NCBI RefSeq assembly: GCF_047948215.1
Contig: NC_134467.1
Coordinates: 37,800,520-37,864,519, forward strand
DNA length: 64,000 nt
Source of the DNA: Lycorma delicatula
Taxonomy: Eukaryota; Arthropoda; Insecta; Hemiptera; Fulgoridae
Direction of reading: 5' to 3'
The position numbers were made by a program, and so were the translations under genes. Shown piece by piece: positions 23,601 to 38,600 of the stretch. Position 1 is the stretch's first letter, and every line of letters begins with the position of its first letter. The notes under the pieces were generated by a model. That model saw nothing but the letters and a program-made list of their open reading frames with translations. It was not told where the DNA came from and did not search any database.

Positions 23601-26600
23601 TTTAACAGATTATTGGTCCTTGTTCCCTTCAAAATACTCTCCTGTGTTTCTGTGTTTCCACTTCACGAAGCGTCCTCATTAGCTTCATTTGAAATGTTCT
23701 TTAATATCTATGATGAATTTGGTTTAATGTCATCAACAGTCTCAAAATGGCGTTCTTTCATCACTGATTTTAATTTTGAAAATAAAAAAATCACAAGAAG
23801 CCAAGTCTGGAGAGTTTTGAAAGAAAGAAGTTGAATGTGCTCAATTGATGGGTGTTTTAATATCCAAACGAATTGTATATCTTAATTAGTTATTGTGATA
23901 TGGTTGTTTGAGTGCATGTGCACCTCCCATACACATACACACACACACACACTCTCTCCCTCACTCTCTCTCTCTCTCACAAAGTATACCTTTAAATAAT
24001 TTTTAAAATGTTAGTCTTGATTTTTAAATAATGTATTTATCTAAAAGGATACGCTATAAAATACTGTTCTAAAAGTGTGCGGTCTTTTATATTTTCTTCA
24101 GTCGGTATAAACAGTTTTACATCATTGAATACATCAGGAAGTGGCTGAAATAAAAAACAAAAAAATAAACAAACCAAGAATCTAAAAAATCTAATTTTAA
24201 AACATTACATAAAGAAAATTGACACAATAATTATACAAATTGAAGATTTAATTTCTCTTACAACCTCACTCAACAACATCCTGAAATTATTCTTTAACAA
24301 TATTAAATGAGTAACTCAGCTACCGTCATAAAAATTTTAAATTTCCTTTACTGAAACTTTTGGTAGTAATTTATCATTTATGTTATACTTCAGACTTAAA
24401 AGTTATAAAAAAAAACTGTTAGATATCTTCAAAGAAAAAGAATATAGCAGAAAGTTTTTAAATGTAAAAAAAAAAAATCTTAAAATAAAAAACTCCTGAC
24501 AGTAACTGGTTAAAAGATATCTTTTTGAGTAAAATAAAGGAGAAAGAAGAAAAATAAAAAAAGTCAACAAGAAACTATACAAAAGAAAAGCACCTACGGA
24601 ATTTGATAAACCATAATATTATGAGGAATTTAAAAAAGAAAAAACCAAAGTTAATCAAATTTAAAGAAAAGAAAATAGCAGCAGAAATGTTCGAACCATA
24701 ACATTATGGGCGTGATTAAGTGTGGTTGGGTGGAGGGTTTCATAACAAAAATGATTATATTTTTATTTTTAAATATTTATTGGTTAAAACTTTTACATAA
24801 ACGAAAATAATAATGAGATTGAAATTTTTTTTTCATTATATTTATTTATACCAAAAAAAATTAAACTTTAATAAACTTTTTCAAAATTATTTAATTTTTT
24901 TATTATTTTTACTACAGTAATGTTAGATATAAAGGAATATAGACATAAATAAGTGAACATGCTGTTGACAAAAGTCATTAAAATGCCAATCATGCAACCC
25001 CTTTTCATCTAGATGATCTTATATTTTATTAATATTAAATGATTGCCAACTGATGGTATGCGAGCTTGGTGACATTGCAAACATCTTGATGTCTACTAAC
25101 CTTAGAAAAGCTTATGAAAAAGCTTTACACTTGATGAATGCCATGTTTATTACTAGTCAACCAAAAATTACTGAACCTTTCTCAAGGGTGTTTAGATTTA
25201 TTTAAACATAATTCTGCTGTCTTTGACAGTGTATAGCAGTAAATAAAAAATGGACTCGTCATTTACATTCAAGAGACCAACAGCAATTCAAAAAATGGGT
25301 GGAAGCAATTGAAAGTGTGCCAAAGAAAGCGATAATGGTTCCTTCTGCAGGAAACGTTATGGCTATAGTTTTTAGGGATTCTCATAGCGGAAAACCGATA
25401 TACTATCTGGAAAAAGTAGTACCAGTGAGTATTACGTTTCATTACTTGAGTGATTCAAAGATCTATTTGAGCTAAACATCCACAACTGGCCAAAAAGAAA
25501 GAGCTCTTTTACCACGATAATGTGCCAAACACATGTCTCATATTGTTGCTGCAAAATTCCATGACCTATGCTTCGAAGTGCTTTCACATGTACAAGGGAC
25601 AAATTTCATTATACAGGGTCTGGCAACGAGGTATGGTGGTTTTGAAAAGACTGTTACACACTTACTTTTGAAGAAATCTCAAAATTCATTGTTATTATAC
25701 ATTAATGTTACACTGCCATTTGAGATGACTTATTGAAACACATAAAAAAAATTCTCAGCTGCGAAAAATCACATCAGTCAGGTGGAGTACATTTTTGTCA
25801 AAGCATTCTTGTAGACAACTACAAAAACTGTATGGTGAAATTGTCCATACTCCTTCTAGGCATGGTACATGGAATTCTTTGAATTTCTCATGTTATGGTA
25901 TTGGAATGGGTTTCAAGAGTACGTGATTTATCTATGTAAACTTGAGCTTTTAGGTAGCCCTATAAAAAAAAATCACAAGATGACAGGTGTGTTGAATGAG
26001 GAGGCCACTCAACATCCCCATACTATGAAATCATTTGTAGGAAAAAGTGTCTCAAAAAGCCATAGTTGCTCTTGATATATGGCTAGTGACTCAATCTTGC
26101 TGAAGCCACACTCTATTGAGGTTAATGCGTCGTCTTTTTAATTCTAGCAGGAAATAATCACACAACAAGGCAAGGATATCTATGTTAACAGACACAGTTT
26201 TTCCATTTTCACAAAAAAAAAATAAAGACTCAATAATGGAGGTTCAAGACAAGCCACACCAAAATCTGCGGAAGTGTGTAGGTTTTTGATGCAGTTCTTG
26301 TGGGTTTTCTGGAGTCGTACTGGAAATTCTGTTTGTTTACCATCCCCAATAAAGGAAAGTAAGCCTCATCAATCAAAACACAACTCATGATCAAAATGAT
26401 GTTATCGGTAAGCAATTCCAACATCGTTTTTGCAAACCTATGTTGCCTGATAAAGTCATTTTGCCCCAGTTCCTGAATAACAATTACCTTATAGGGATGG
26501 AAATGGAGGTCCAAGTGTGGATTCTCTGAATTGACCTGTCTGACATCCTGGGAGTGCAAGTGTGATGAGGGCTGTACAGTTCGATCACCTCCCCATGTAG

Positions 26601-29600
26601 TTCCTGGGATCCAGTCATTTGAAAATTATTCACCCACTTCATAATGGTATCTCATTTTGGAATGCCCAACATTAAAATGGTTTCAAAATTGTTGCTGTAT
26701 GAGCACTACAGAACGACCTGTTTCAATGAAGGGATTGTAAACAAACATATGATGCACTACAGATCAAGGCTCTATTGCTACTGAAATGACATCTGACAAT
26801 GAAGACATTCAACCATTCTAGTTCATATTTGGCCAACCGCAGCGCGCATGAGTCTTTTCAAAACCACTATACCTTGTTGTCAGATCCTGTACTATATATC
26901 TCAAATCAAATTATACATTATAGGGTGTTAAAAAGATGTTGGTCTAAATGTATCAAACCGTAAGGTTACATTGAAAAATAAAAATAAATTTCTGAAATAT
27001 CTTGTGATTTTTTTTTGTCAAGCCAAGGACTTTCCAAACGGCCATCGTATATGAAATGATTTCAAATTTCTTTTCTTCAATTTCAGGCAATAAACTGAAA
27101 TATCATAAAAACTAAAATATTTATTTATTTGAATTATTTTCTAGAAAAAAAATGTAAAAATGTTATAGATGTAAAAATATGATATATAAATAAATATAAT
27201 TCCATTATAAGCTGATCATTCCTACAGATTTGGGGATGATTATATTGATCCGTGCAAATCAACAAAGTTAAATGATATTAGGTTCACTTTCACACCATGC
27301 TGTTGTCATTATTTATTAAATTAACTGTAATATTTTTTTTTAATCTCATACAACCTGGTTTTTAATAATACTACAGATGATTTTTTATTGTCATGAACAT
27401 AAAAGTTATATACTTATTTTTAGGGTAAAAATTGATCTTTCCATTACATTCAGTATCAATAATTATGTATAGCTATTATAAAATTAAATTATCAATAAAC
27501 ATGTATGAAAATAAAATACTAACCTTTTTTAAGAGCTTTAGTTTTTTCATTTTTGCTGCAACTGAATTATTATTTTCATGAGTATCTTTTTCTTTGTCAT
27601 AACGTTTTCTACCATACTCAATATCTCTTGGTGGTACATCCAAGTCATTATCCTACATTAAGAAAAATAATGATTGCAATTAGTGAAAGATTATTAAGAA
27701 GAAAAAGAGATTTAAGAAAAGAGTGATTCAGGAGGAATGGGAAATAATTTAGGAACTGATTCTAGAGCTTGAAATAAGAAAAAAAAGGTTCATACATACA
27801 TTCAAGGTCTATTCAGAAAATAACCAAACTTTATTTTTTACTGTTTATTATTTATTTTACTGATTATTGGTCCTTCTCCTCTTCAAAGTACTCTCCCTCC
27901 TCTATTACACACTTTTTCCAGCGGTGTTTCCACTATGCAAAGCAGTCCTGTAACTTCAATTGAAATGGCCTTTAGGTCTGTGACGAATTTGCTTTAATGT
28001 CATCAATAGTCTCAAAACCTTTCATCACTGATCTTAATTTTGGAAATAAGAAAAAATCGCAAGGATCCAAGTTTGGCTAGTAGGGAAGGTCATGCATCTC
28101 TTTTTTGGCACACAACTGATGAACTGACAAAGCTCAGTATGCAGGCGCATTGTCATGGTGAAGAAACTATGAGCTGTCTCATCACAATTCTGGTCTCTTT
28201 GCGGATTTTTTCACGTAACCATGGTAAAACGCTTTGATAGAACGCACGTTTCACTGTTCACCTTAATGCAAGAATTCAAAATGCATAATTCCATTAAAAT
28301 GGAAAAAAATACAGAGAAGCATCACTTTTATATTGGATCAAGACTGACGTGCTTTCTTGGGGCGTGGAGATCCTTTGCCAATCCACTGTGATAATTGAAC
28401 TCTTGTCTCGATGCCGTAGCTGTAAACTTAGCTTTTGTCTCCTGTTATGATCCTTTGCAAGATTGTTTCATCGTCATTGGCTTGCTCAAGAAGTTGTTGA
28501 CAAATGTCCACTCATTCTTTTTTTCTGCTGTTCACCTCGAACCATTTTCAACTTTTCAGTCAAAATGTCACGGCATGATGTCACTTGAGATGCTAACCTC
28601 TTCTGCAAGTTCTCTGACAGTCGATTGGCGATTTGTATGCACTAGATTGTTGATTTTCTGAATGCTGATGTCATCAGTTGAAGTCGAAGGCTTTCCTAGA
28701 CGAGGGTCATCTTCAACTGACTGAAAACAGCTTTTAAATTAAGAAAACCATTCGTAACATTGTGTAAGACCCAGAGCATCATCTATGTAAGCTTATTTCA
28801 AAAGTTCAAATGTTTGTGTGAAAGTTTTCCCCAGTTTCATGCAAAATTTTACATTGTATCATTGTTCCTGAAAATCGCTACTAACACTAAAACATGTTGC
28901 ACTCAAATATCAATAACACAAAATCTATACAAGATATTAATAATCCAAGAACATGTGATTACAGAGGTTATGTGGAACATAATGCTGCCCCAACTGCATG
29001 TCATTAAATATCTCTGTGGGTGCGTAATTAAAAATGTTTGGTTATTTTCTGAACAGACCTCATATATGGTTATAATTTTATTATATGTTATAAATTATCA
29101 CATACAGAAAAAGTAGAAAAAAAAATTTACAGCTGTTTTTAAAAATGTAAATTTTGCTTGTTTTAATTTAGTTACTTATTCTGATTCCAAGTGTTTAAAA
29201 TTTTACTCAGAAATTTTTATTTAGAATTATTTGCTCACGTGTTGACTTTTTATTAATAGAAATAGATTAAATTATAATAATAATAATAATTAAAATGCGT
29301 ACATCTTCACTTCTCGGATGTTTAATTTGTTTTACATTTGGTGATACTGATGAAGGTTTAACTGTAACATCGAATAGAGTTAACTGCTTTTTATCAGGTG
29401 ATGCCAATTCAACACGTTTTTTTTTCATTGGTGATGGTGATGATGTTACAGTTTTTCTTTTCTTTGGTGATGTTTGCGATGATCCTGCTGCATTATCTGA
29501 TGTTGAACTTAAGAGAACAAAATCTTGATTATCTTTTGATTTTTCAAACAGCACCTAAGAAAATAAGTACATATAAAACTAAAAATAAAATCTTTATTCT

Positions 29601-32600
29601 AATTTCACAAAAGACCACCAATGGTCATTTGATATATCATTTTAAACAGCACAATGAGACTGAAAAATGATATAATTAAAACTACATTCTGATAGCCCAA
29701 TACAAAATGGCGGCCAATAATGTGTTTCAGTAACTAGAACTATGGTTGAATAGTCTTTTTTGTTATTTGAGCTATCTGATTTTCCCTTTGGAAATCATGT
29801 CCGATAAAATAAGTTAACTCAGTAAGCCAAATTAGAGTATTTGACCTTCAGTGGAGCAGTAGAAGGGGTGGTTAAAAAATTTTAAATGGGACATTTGGTT
29901 ATGTGATACCTTGTTTTAAAGGTTTTTGTGAAACAAGCAAAATAGTGGCAAAAAAATTAAATTTGACTGTTAAACCAAAATGGTGATGACAAATGTCATG
30001 TTAATTAAAAATTTAAAAAAAATTATGTAATTCATTTATTCATTTTTATTTTCCCATCTAGCACTATAGCAGTAAAAGGGAAGGCATTGCAATTGGTCCA
30101 ATTTGGGCATATGTGGTTTTCACCAAATCTTTACGTTTTGACACCTAAGGAATTCAAAAGACCAGATGGCCTCTAAATCACCTTATATCTTCAGAACTAC
30201 TGGATTGATTTTGACCAAACTTGGTCAGATTACTTCTGTACATGGGCATTGATGCCATTAAAATTTCAACCTAAAAGGTCAAGGGGGTGAGGCTATAGAG
30301 CAAGGTCATCTTCAGTATCTCGAGATTTCACCTAATGAAGGTCTTATTTTTCTTAGGCACATTTGTTAACAATTAAAAAGTAATATGCAAAAACATTTTT
30401 CAAAATTGCACCCTTACCCCAAAAAATGATCTAAACTAGTGGCTAAGTGGGTATAATACAACAATAGTACCCTCTGTCACCACAAGTAGTGCTAGTGTAG
30501 CTCTGACATACAACTGTTGTAGAAAAATATTATATTTAAATGAAATGATAAATATTTTAAATTAAGTTGTGTGTGTAAGCTGTGCATTAGAAAAAGTCCG
30601 CATGACAGGAAAGTCCTGCAACTGTGTTGTCAGCTTTTTAACATTAAAACTTTATTTCATAAGTTAGCATTGTCAATAGCTGAACAATCAAATACAGGTA
30701 AGTTACTTTTTTCAAAATTTTTATTCACTGTTAATTTGTGATAAGTGGCTAACAGATGTTGAAGTATAACACATTAGCGTTATTTTTGAATGAAGTTTAG
30801 TGCTCTTTTTATTAGTAAGTCTAAAAACGTTTAATTAAAAAGTTAAAAAATAAAAAGGATTAAAGAAATCAAAGTTAAAAAAAAAATAATTTAGATTAAA
30901 ATAGTTTAACCTGACTTAGAAACCTGACTTTTATTTTTAATTCAGTTAAAATCTACAAAAAAAAAACTATTGGGTAAAACACAATATTTTTTTATTCTCA
31001 ATTCAAGAAAGAGTAGAAACAATATTTTTTTAAGAGAAATAAAAACATACAAAGGAAGAGCTGGTGGATTTAATAATTGGCATTCTAAATCATACAATTT
31101 CTAGGATTGCAATAAGAAATTAAATACAGAAATTTCAACACACTGGTACTATTTTAGATGACAAAAAGGCTGGCTGATCCACTTCAGATGAAGTTATTGA
31201 AGAAGGAATATTAGCAGAAATGTCTGTTAATAATCAACAACTGACGAGAGCAAATGCACAAAATTACAATTTATCTAGGTGGTCAGTGCAAACAGTTTTA
31301 AAAAACGCAAATAGCATCCATAAAAAGTTTCAATTAGTACAAGAATTTACTGAAGATGATTTTGATAGGAGAGTTGAATTCAGTGAAATTTTGATGCAGA
31401 GGTTAACAGCAAGAACTATTTCATGCTTCACCATAATGTTCACTGACAAAGCCTCATTTACTTTACATGAAGCTGTTAACAGACATAATAGGCGATTATT
31501 ATTTCACCTATTTTTGTTAAAAACACTGTCCATGTTCACACTGGGACAACCACCTGTTCTCATGGCAAATGTGATGTGCTTTGATTTATTCTGATTAATT
31601 TGTAACCTCCATTTCTTTAGTCATGGGCAGATAAGGTCTAACTCTGATTGTAGTCCTCTTACGGTTAGTCCAAGGTCTTTGTCAATGACAAGGAGAACTG
31701 TATCATTGGAAATGAGGTGATGGTGCAATTTTTCAGGGTTGGGAGGTCCACAGTGAATACTAAATACAGCGCATGACTCAGCACTGAACCCTGAGGGACA
31801 CCTGACCTGATGTTGAAGAATCTTGATAAATAAGCCAGCTGCAAATAACTTACAAAACTAAAAAAAAAACAGAACATAAATTTTGTAATAAATGTAACAG
31901 ATTATTGAAGATGAATAATGTTGTGTAAATATATATATATATATATAAATTAAATAAGAACAAAACAGACAGCATCAAACCATTAAACAAAAAAAAAAAA
32001 AAAAAAATTTATGCACCAATATAATGAGGTATAACTAATGTTTTATATTTTAGTATATACTTTTAATTCAGATAAACTTGTAGCAGTTTCCCAATTCTTA
32101 TCAGATCTGATCCGAGTAACACGAGGAAAACGAACAGATATACCAGCCGCTGTATGAACATCATGTTTGGTGAATTCAGCACCTGTTATTTCCCATACAG
32201 GTTGTGCCTATTATTAACAAACAGAAATAAAAAAAAAGATTCTTTAAATAAAAACTAATTTTTATACAGTAAATGAAAAATAAAATTATGCATTTTATGT
32301 AAGTAGAAACAATTATCAATAAAAATGTTTTAAAACCTTTCTGTTTTGATTAAGTACATTATAAATCTAATTTATGTATCTCATTAAATACAGTGGTTTT
32401 AAATTAAATTTACTTTATTACATTTATATAAAGAACAAAGTCTACAGTTTTTCCCTTCTTAATGAAATCCAAGTAGTACTGTTTACAGACCAGTATCAAC
32501 CAATAATCCACCTAATTCCACACTCTGGAAAGCATGTTTACAGGAATCACACACTGCTATTATTCTTTGGTGCAGATGGTTGAGTGAGTGAATTTTTCTT

Positions 32601-35600
32601 GGTATACAGTGTCTTCTATATAGGTCCAAAAGATGAAATCCATTGGTGTTAAATCGGAACTTCAAGGTAGTGAAGTAATGGGAGGTTCTTTGCTTATTTT
32701 GCCTTCTGGAATCTGTCATTCCAGTCTGCAAAACTTTTGTTTGATATGGAGGGGCTCCATCATCTTGGAAAATTATACCTTCCATATTTTCAATCAGTGA
32801 AAACACAAGTTACTCTAACACGCCCATGTACACTATGCTTGTAATAGTTTGCTTGTGAGAAAAAAGGGTTCAAAAATTTGATTATGCATGATAACACACT
32901 AGACATTCATCTTTTGACAGTTTCGGACAAATTCCATGGATTTGTGAAGATTTCTGAGTCCCATGATCAACAATTACGGCAATTGATGACTTCATGAGTA
33001 TAAAATGTTGTTTCATCGTTAAATAAAATGTGCTGCAGATAGTTTTCATCAGGAAATCTGAAGTCAAACAAGGTGTTTATAAATTAAAACTCTTTGTGGC
33101 TTATTGTTAGGCTTAATTTTATACGGTAGTTCTATTTTATAAGCATAAAGTTTTAATTGATTTTCAATATAATGGACTTTTAGTAATGTTTATAAACAAT
33201 TAACATTACAAAATGAACATTTTGGACTTTGTTGGAAGGACAGGCGAATCCTTTCTAAGTTTTGGGCACTTGTTGTAAGCCTACCTATGAGTGTATTTTC
33301 AAAATGCTTTCAGTTTCCAAAAACTGAAAAACTGCTCTGTTTCTCTTGTGACGATTACATGGTACTGTAGTCTGGGATCATAAAAATCTTACTGGAATGT
33401 ATAAAAGTATCAAATGTTTATTTATTACTGAAGTATATAAGATATTACAATTTGTTTAAAGTTATTTTAATATTACTTTGAGATGTCAGTTATTACATAT
33501 ACAGTGATGTTGGGTTTCAATTGTAGGTCATTTTTTCCAAAATTTTTAATTTTTATTCAGTGCTTATTATTAAAATTTGGAAAATTAAAACTATGCAACA
33601 TGCATTTCCATTTGTGATTATATGATCTTAGTTTTAGGTAAAAAAAGTTGATTTATTTTTTAGTTTTCAATCTCTATTGGTCAATTAGATTAATTAAAAG
33701 TTCATTAATTAATTAAAAGTTCATAATAATCCTGTGCTCTCCCTGGCAGCAAGTCCCTTAACGCCACCTTCATCCATTTCTGTCCCTAGTCTTCTCCATT
33801 ATCACCTTGTTGTTTCCAACCTTCACCTTATTAACTTTATCATCTTCTTCTTCTTTTTTCTCCCTTCCGTTTTCCTTCTACTGACCCTTCCAATGCAGTT
33901 GTCAAAATTCCACTTCCTCTAACAACATATCCTTACCAGCTTCCTTTTCTTTTGTGTACTTCTCACATAAGTGCTCTTTCTTCTTTAATTTTGTTCAAGA
34001 CATACTCTTTCCTCACTTTATCTATCCATATTACTTTCTTCATCCTTTTCCATAACACATCTTAAAGCATCAATCTAGTTCTTCTCTCTCTTTTTCATCG
34101 CCCATACTTCACTTCCATTCAACAAGATACTTTTACATTGCATTTGACTAAGCTCTTCCTCAACTCTAATCCATACTTTTACTATATAGTAATTACTATG
34201 TAATAAATTTCATAGACTTACTTAAAACATACTATATATAAATTGTTTATTAGACCCATTCGGGGATACAGTTGATCAATATTCGATAGTTGTAAATCTA
34301 ACATGGAACATTCTAAAAAGACACAAATCCAATGTGCTTTGAACTACCATGAACACATCCTTTTATGTCATTAACAAGCACTACATAAAGTCCTAAAATT
34401 ACCCATTGTAACAGACTACATTAAACAAAGCTACCAAAAAATTTACAAAAAAAACCATTAAAAATATCGAACATCTTGTACAAATTCTAACTGTTGATCT
34501 ACCAGTGAAAAGGCAACACAAATGTAATTGGAACAGAAATTTCTTTATTTATAACAAAGTGTTACATAACATTTTCTGTCAAACAGATGACTTCAATTTA
34601 GAATATTGAACTTTTATATCATGATAAACAATTCTAAAATTCCAAATCTAAAATAATTAAGTAATTATTCATCTAAATTCTATATTTATTAATTAATCAA
34701 TGTATTCTATTTTATAAAAATTTTCAAAATTTATTTCTATTCACTCAATTTAGAATCATTTTATAACCAACTTTGTCAAATTCATTTTCCTACCAGAGAC
34801 AAGACATTTTTATAAATATCAGATTGAATTATATTAAATAATATGTAACTTAATTTTATAGAACGGAGTAAACAAAATTTAAGTAAAATAAAAATAAATA
34901 ATGTGGTATTTCACCATTAGAAAAAAAACAAACATAAAATTAATAACTCATGATAAAAAATAAAATTAAAAATAATAAAAATGAATCTGTAACAAAGAAT
35001 ACATAAAATAAAAACAACAACGCAGAATGCTCGTTTAAATTAGAAAATATGAATAAAGTCAGCAAAAAAATCAATATTAATAATAGTAAAATAATATCAA
35101 AAGTATTTTTGAAAAACATAAATTTCTGGATTAAAAAGTAACAATATTATTTAGTCTATAATAGTATGTAATCACACATGAGGAAAACAATAAGGAAATT
35201 GAAGAGAAGTAGAAGGAATGATAAAAAAAGAACTCCTAATTAGAGTAGATTGCGGTGTAGTTTACCATTTTGTTCAAAACCCAGAATTAAAATACAATCA
35301 AATAAATTATAAATAATATGAATAATTAAAAAATAAAATTACCTTTGGATTTCTAGCCACAAAATCAGGTATCATTGTTTTTGTACATAATAACCAGTCA
35401 GGTACTTTTGTTTGGTCTTTACTGATTTTGACCATATCCAGTTCAGTCTGAAAATAAATAAAACGAATTAAATTATACTACTATAACTGTAGTCAGTAGT
35501 ATAATTAACTAACTAGTCAGTAGTAGAAACTAACTAATGTACTACTAACTGTAGTCAGTAGAAAATGAAAAAGATAACATTTTACAAATAGTTTATACAA

Positions 35601-38600
35601 TGTACGAGAACTTATGAAAATTAAATAAAGTAAGGAAATAAATTAAGTACAAAAGTTACAAAAAAAGTTTAGAGTTATGCTAAAAAAATGTTTATTATTA
35701 TTATTTTTCTAAATTTTCAACTCTAGTTGAGCTAAAATAGATATACATTTTTCTCTTTTGTTGCTTTACATTATCTATTGCAATCTTTATTACGGTTGTG
35801 ATGGTTATCAAGCATCTGAAATACAAGAATCACTAATCACAGTTTTTTTCTCTTAAAATATTTACTATATAGATAACCTCTGAAGTCAGCAAAATAAAAA
35901 TTTTACTTACACAAGCTGACTATCCACCTGCATTTTGATGGATCTGACATGTTATTGTATAACAGTAAACTTACTTAGCTCAATAAAAGAAAAAAAATTT
36001 ATTTTATACTTTCATTTAACAAGCCTAACATGAGATGTTTGTTTTTAATAATGGCTACAACATTTTCAAGACTGACTTGTGTCTTGTCGAAATAAAAATA
36101 AAATTTGTATTTTTTAATAAATTTATTGGTTTGCATTCTTCACTTATTCTTGCATTTCAATACTGGAAGCTTTTCTATGTATCACAATATTAACGAAAAA
36201 TTAAACAATTTTTTATTTTATTAATTTATTTTGTATTTTGTCACACAGCTCTAATAAAACTTTTTCCTTTGGTTTTGTTGAGATTCTTCAAGCCAAATCA
36301 TGAAATAGTTTATTTAATTTTCATTTGTAGAGTCGTACAGCAATACATTCTACGTGTGGTGGTAGATTTGGCTGCTATAATGGACTATCAATTGTTATAC
36401 AGAAATTATTTATATAAAGAAATTTAACAATATAAATAAAATATTTTTTATTCGTTTCCCAATTAAAGATTATGAATTTTTTCAAAAAGACTGAAAAAAT
36501 ATAGATAGTGCCAATAGTTTTTTAACTATTATTTTCTGCTGGAATATGAGATGCATCAAAATTAAAAGACATAATTTTTACCTCTCTATTAGAAAGACTG
36601 TAAATTGGTAGGAAATCTGAGAAAACAAAACTGCATAAAAAGCTTTACAAGATTTAAAAATCATCTTGTTTCTTTAAAGATTTAAATGAATGATATAAAG
36701 CGTTACATCCAGGGCAGTCGATTCTACTGTAATAAATAATCTTTAAAAACATGCAAAATTTTAAATAATATTATACTGATAAAAGTACTCATTAACTAAA
36801 ATGAGTAATTATAATTGTAATCTAATCTGTTAAAATTTTTCTAATGAGGAAAACTTATACATCAGTACAATTGGGTTCTTTGTAATGTACGCATACAAGA
36901 TTAATAAAATTTAATTAATTTTAATAAAAGAGTCAGTCTTACTTCTAAATTGAACATTACTTCTATTCTTTTGTAATAACATCAAATAGGGAATAATAAA
37001 CAAACTTAATGTCAATTTAATTGAACAAATATAAAAAAAATATACCTGAAGCCTCTCTAAAGTTTTATCATCATGACCTGTGTGAACTTTTGTAACAGTA
37101 CACCATTTTTTTCTGTGATGATCATAACAGCCCATTAAGAATACAGACATCATACCACCTAAAATAATAATAAATAAATAAAAAAACAAATACTGAAGAA
37201 ACTAAAACAATTGGGTTAAATAAAATTCAAAGTTAAAACTACTGAACAATTTTTAACAGGTTTTGTTTGTTACCAGGGTAATCCAGTAAGTAAATAATAT
37301 TTGAATAAGTGACTATGCAGGTCATTCCTTCTTTCTGATTTGAAGTTGGCCAGTCTTTATAACCTTTTTCCTACGCGTTCTCAGAGTTACATGCTTTAAT
37401 ACGTGTTTTTGTGTAGTAAGTTATGCATTGTTACAGTGGAACCTAAAAAGTAAAATCCCACCAACTGGTAACTAAGTGAAGTATTCATATTAAGTGCATT
37501 TACATTTTTAATCCTCATAGAATACAACCTGCCAATGTTTGTCAACAATTAGAATAGAAATAACAATATAGTAATGAATAAACATGATGTGAGGAAGTGA
37601 TATTCTTCTTCTTCTTTGTCTGCCTTTGTGAATTAGTCAGAACTGCCTGTTCCAGCACCCATCTCTTTTTTGGAAGGCCAAAAAATACACTTTCCCTGAG
37701 TTTGCATTTTTTGGTAAAGACTGATAACACCGTTCTTCTGTCATGTTCACTCCAATTAAATCTATATTCCTTAATATCTTCATTTAGAGGAAATATCTGC
37801 AATTCTAAACAAATATCCTCGTTTCTTAATCAATCAAATTAAGTATATCCCTTTAATGAATGGAGGAATTTCATTTCTTTCTATTTGCCCAAGTCTCAGT
37901 ACCAATACATTAAAGTAGGAACAACTATTGTTTTACAGAACTTCAGTCTGATGTCTTGTTTTATCATTTTTCATAGCGTTCTATGAATTATTTTACAAAT
38001 TAAATTAATTTCGCAATTTTATTCTTAACATCCAGATCATTTTCAGAAGAAATATCACATTCCAAGTAGTAAAATTGACTAACTTGTTCAACTTCTTTAT
38101 TATTTGTTATAATTTTTGTTTTTACTGGGTATTTCACTTTAAAAGCTATGACTTCAGTTTTAGCAGCAGATATCATCAAATTATATTCATTTATCTTTAT
38201 TGCAAATGTAAATTTGTAAACTATCTATACTATCTTGTAATAAAATCATTTCGTCTGCATAAAGTATTCTGCTTAGGTGTTCTTCTTTACTCAGTCTAAT
38301 TTCTAAACAATAATTTTCTTTCAGTTGTCAAAAAATGTGACCTATAAAAATATTAAATAATGTATGTGACAAAGAACATATACAATCGTATATCGTTATT
38401 CGTCTTGAGCAATTTACCTTTCACACTAATTCTTACAGCGGTGTTCTTATATAATCCTCTAATAATGTTTATAAAATGAAATAGTTACCTTTTAACCTTA
38501 AAATCTCTAAAAGTTAACATTAACATTATCAAAGACTTTTTCAATATCAATGAAGCCAAATGAATTTTACGGTTGTTCAAAGATCAGGAATTGAGAAATG

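Noticed and set aside
28760..29062. Plus-strand frame of 118 codons
   Set aside because: It falls within the terminal part of the minus-strand mariner at 27803-29062, with no recognisable domain.
33734..33922. A small secreted or membrane protein (hydrophobic leader-like frame)
   Set aside because: It is the antisense of a LINE 3' fragment, and the hydrophobic codons come from its purine-rich strand.
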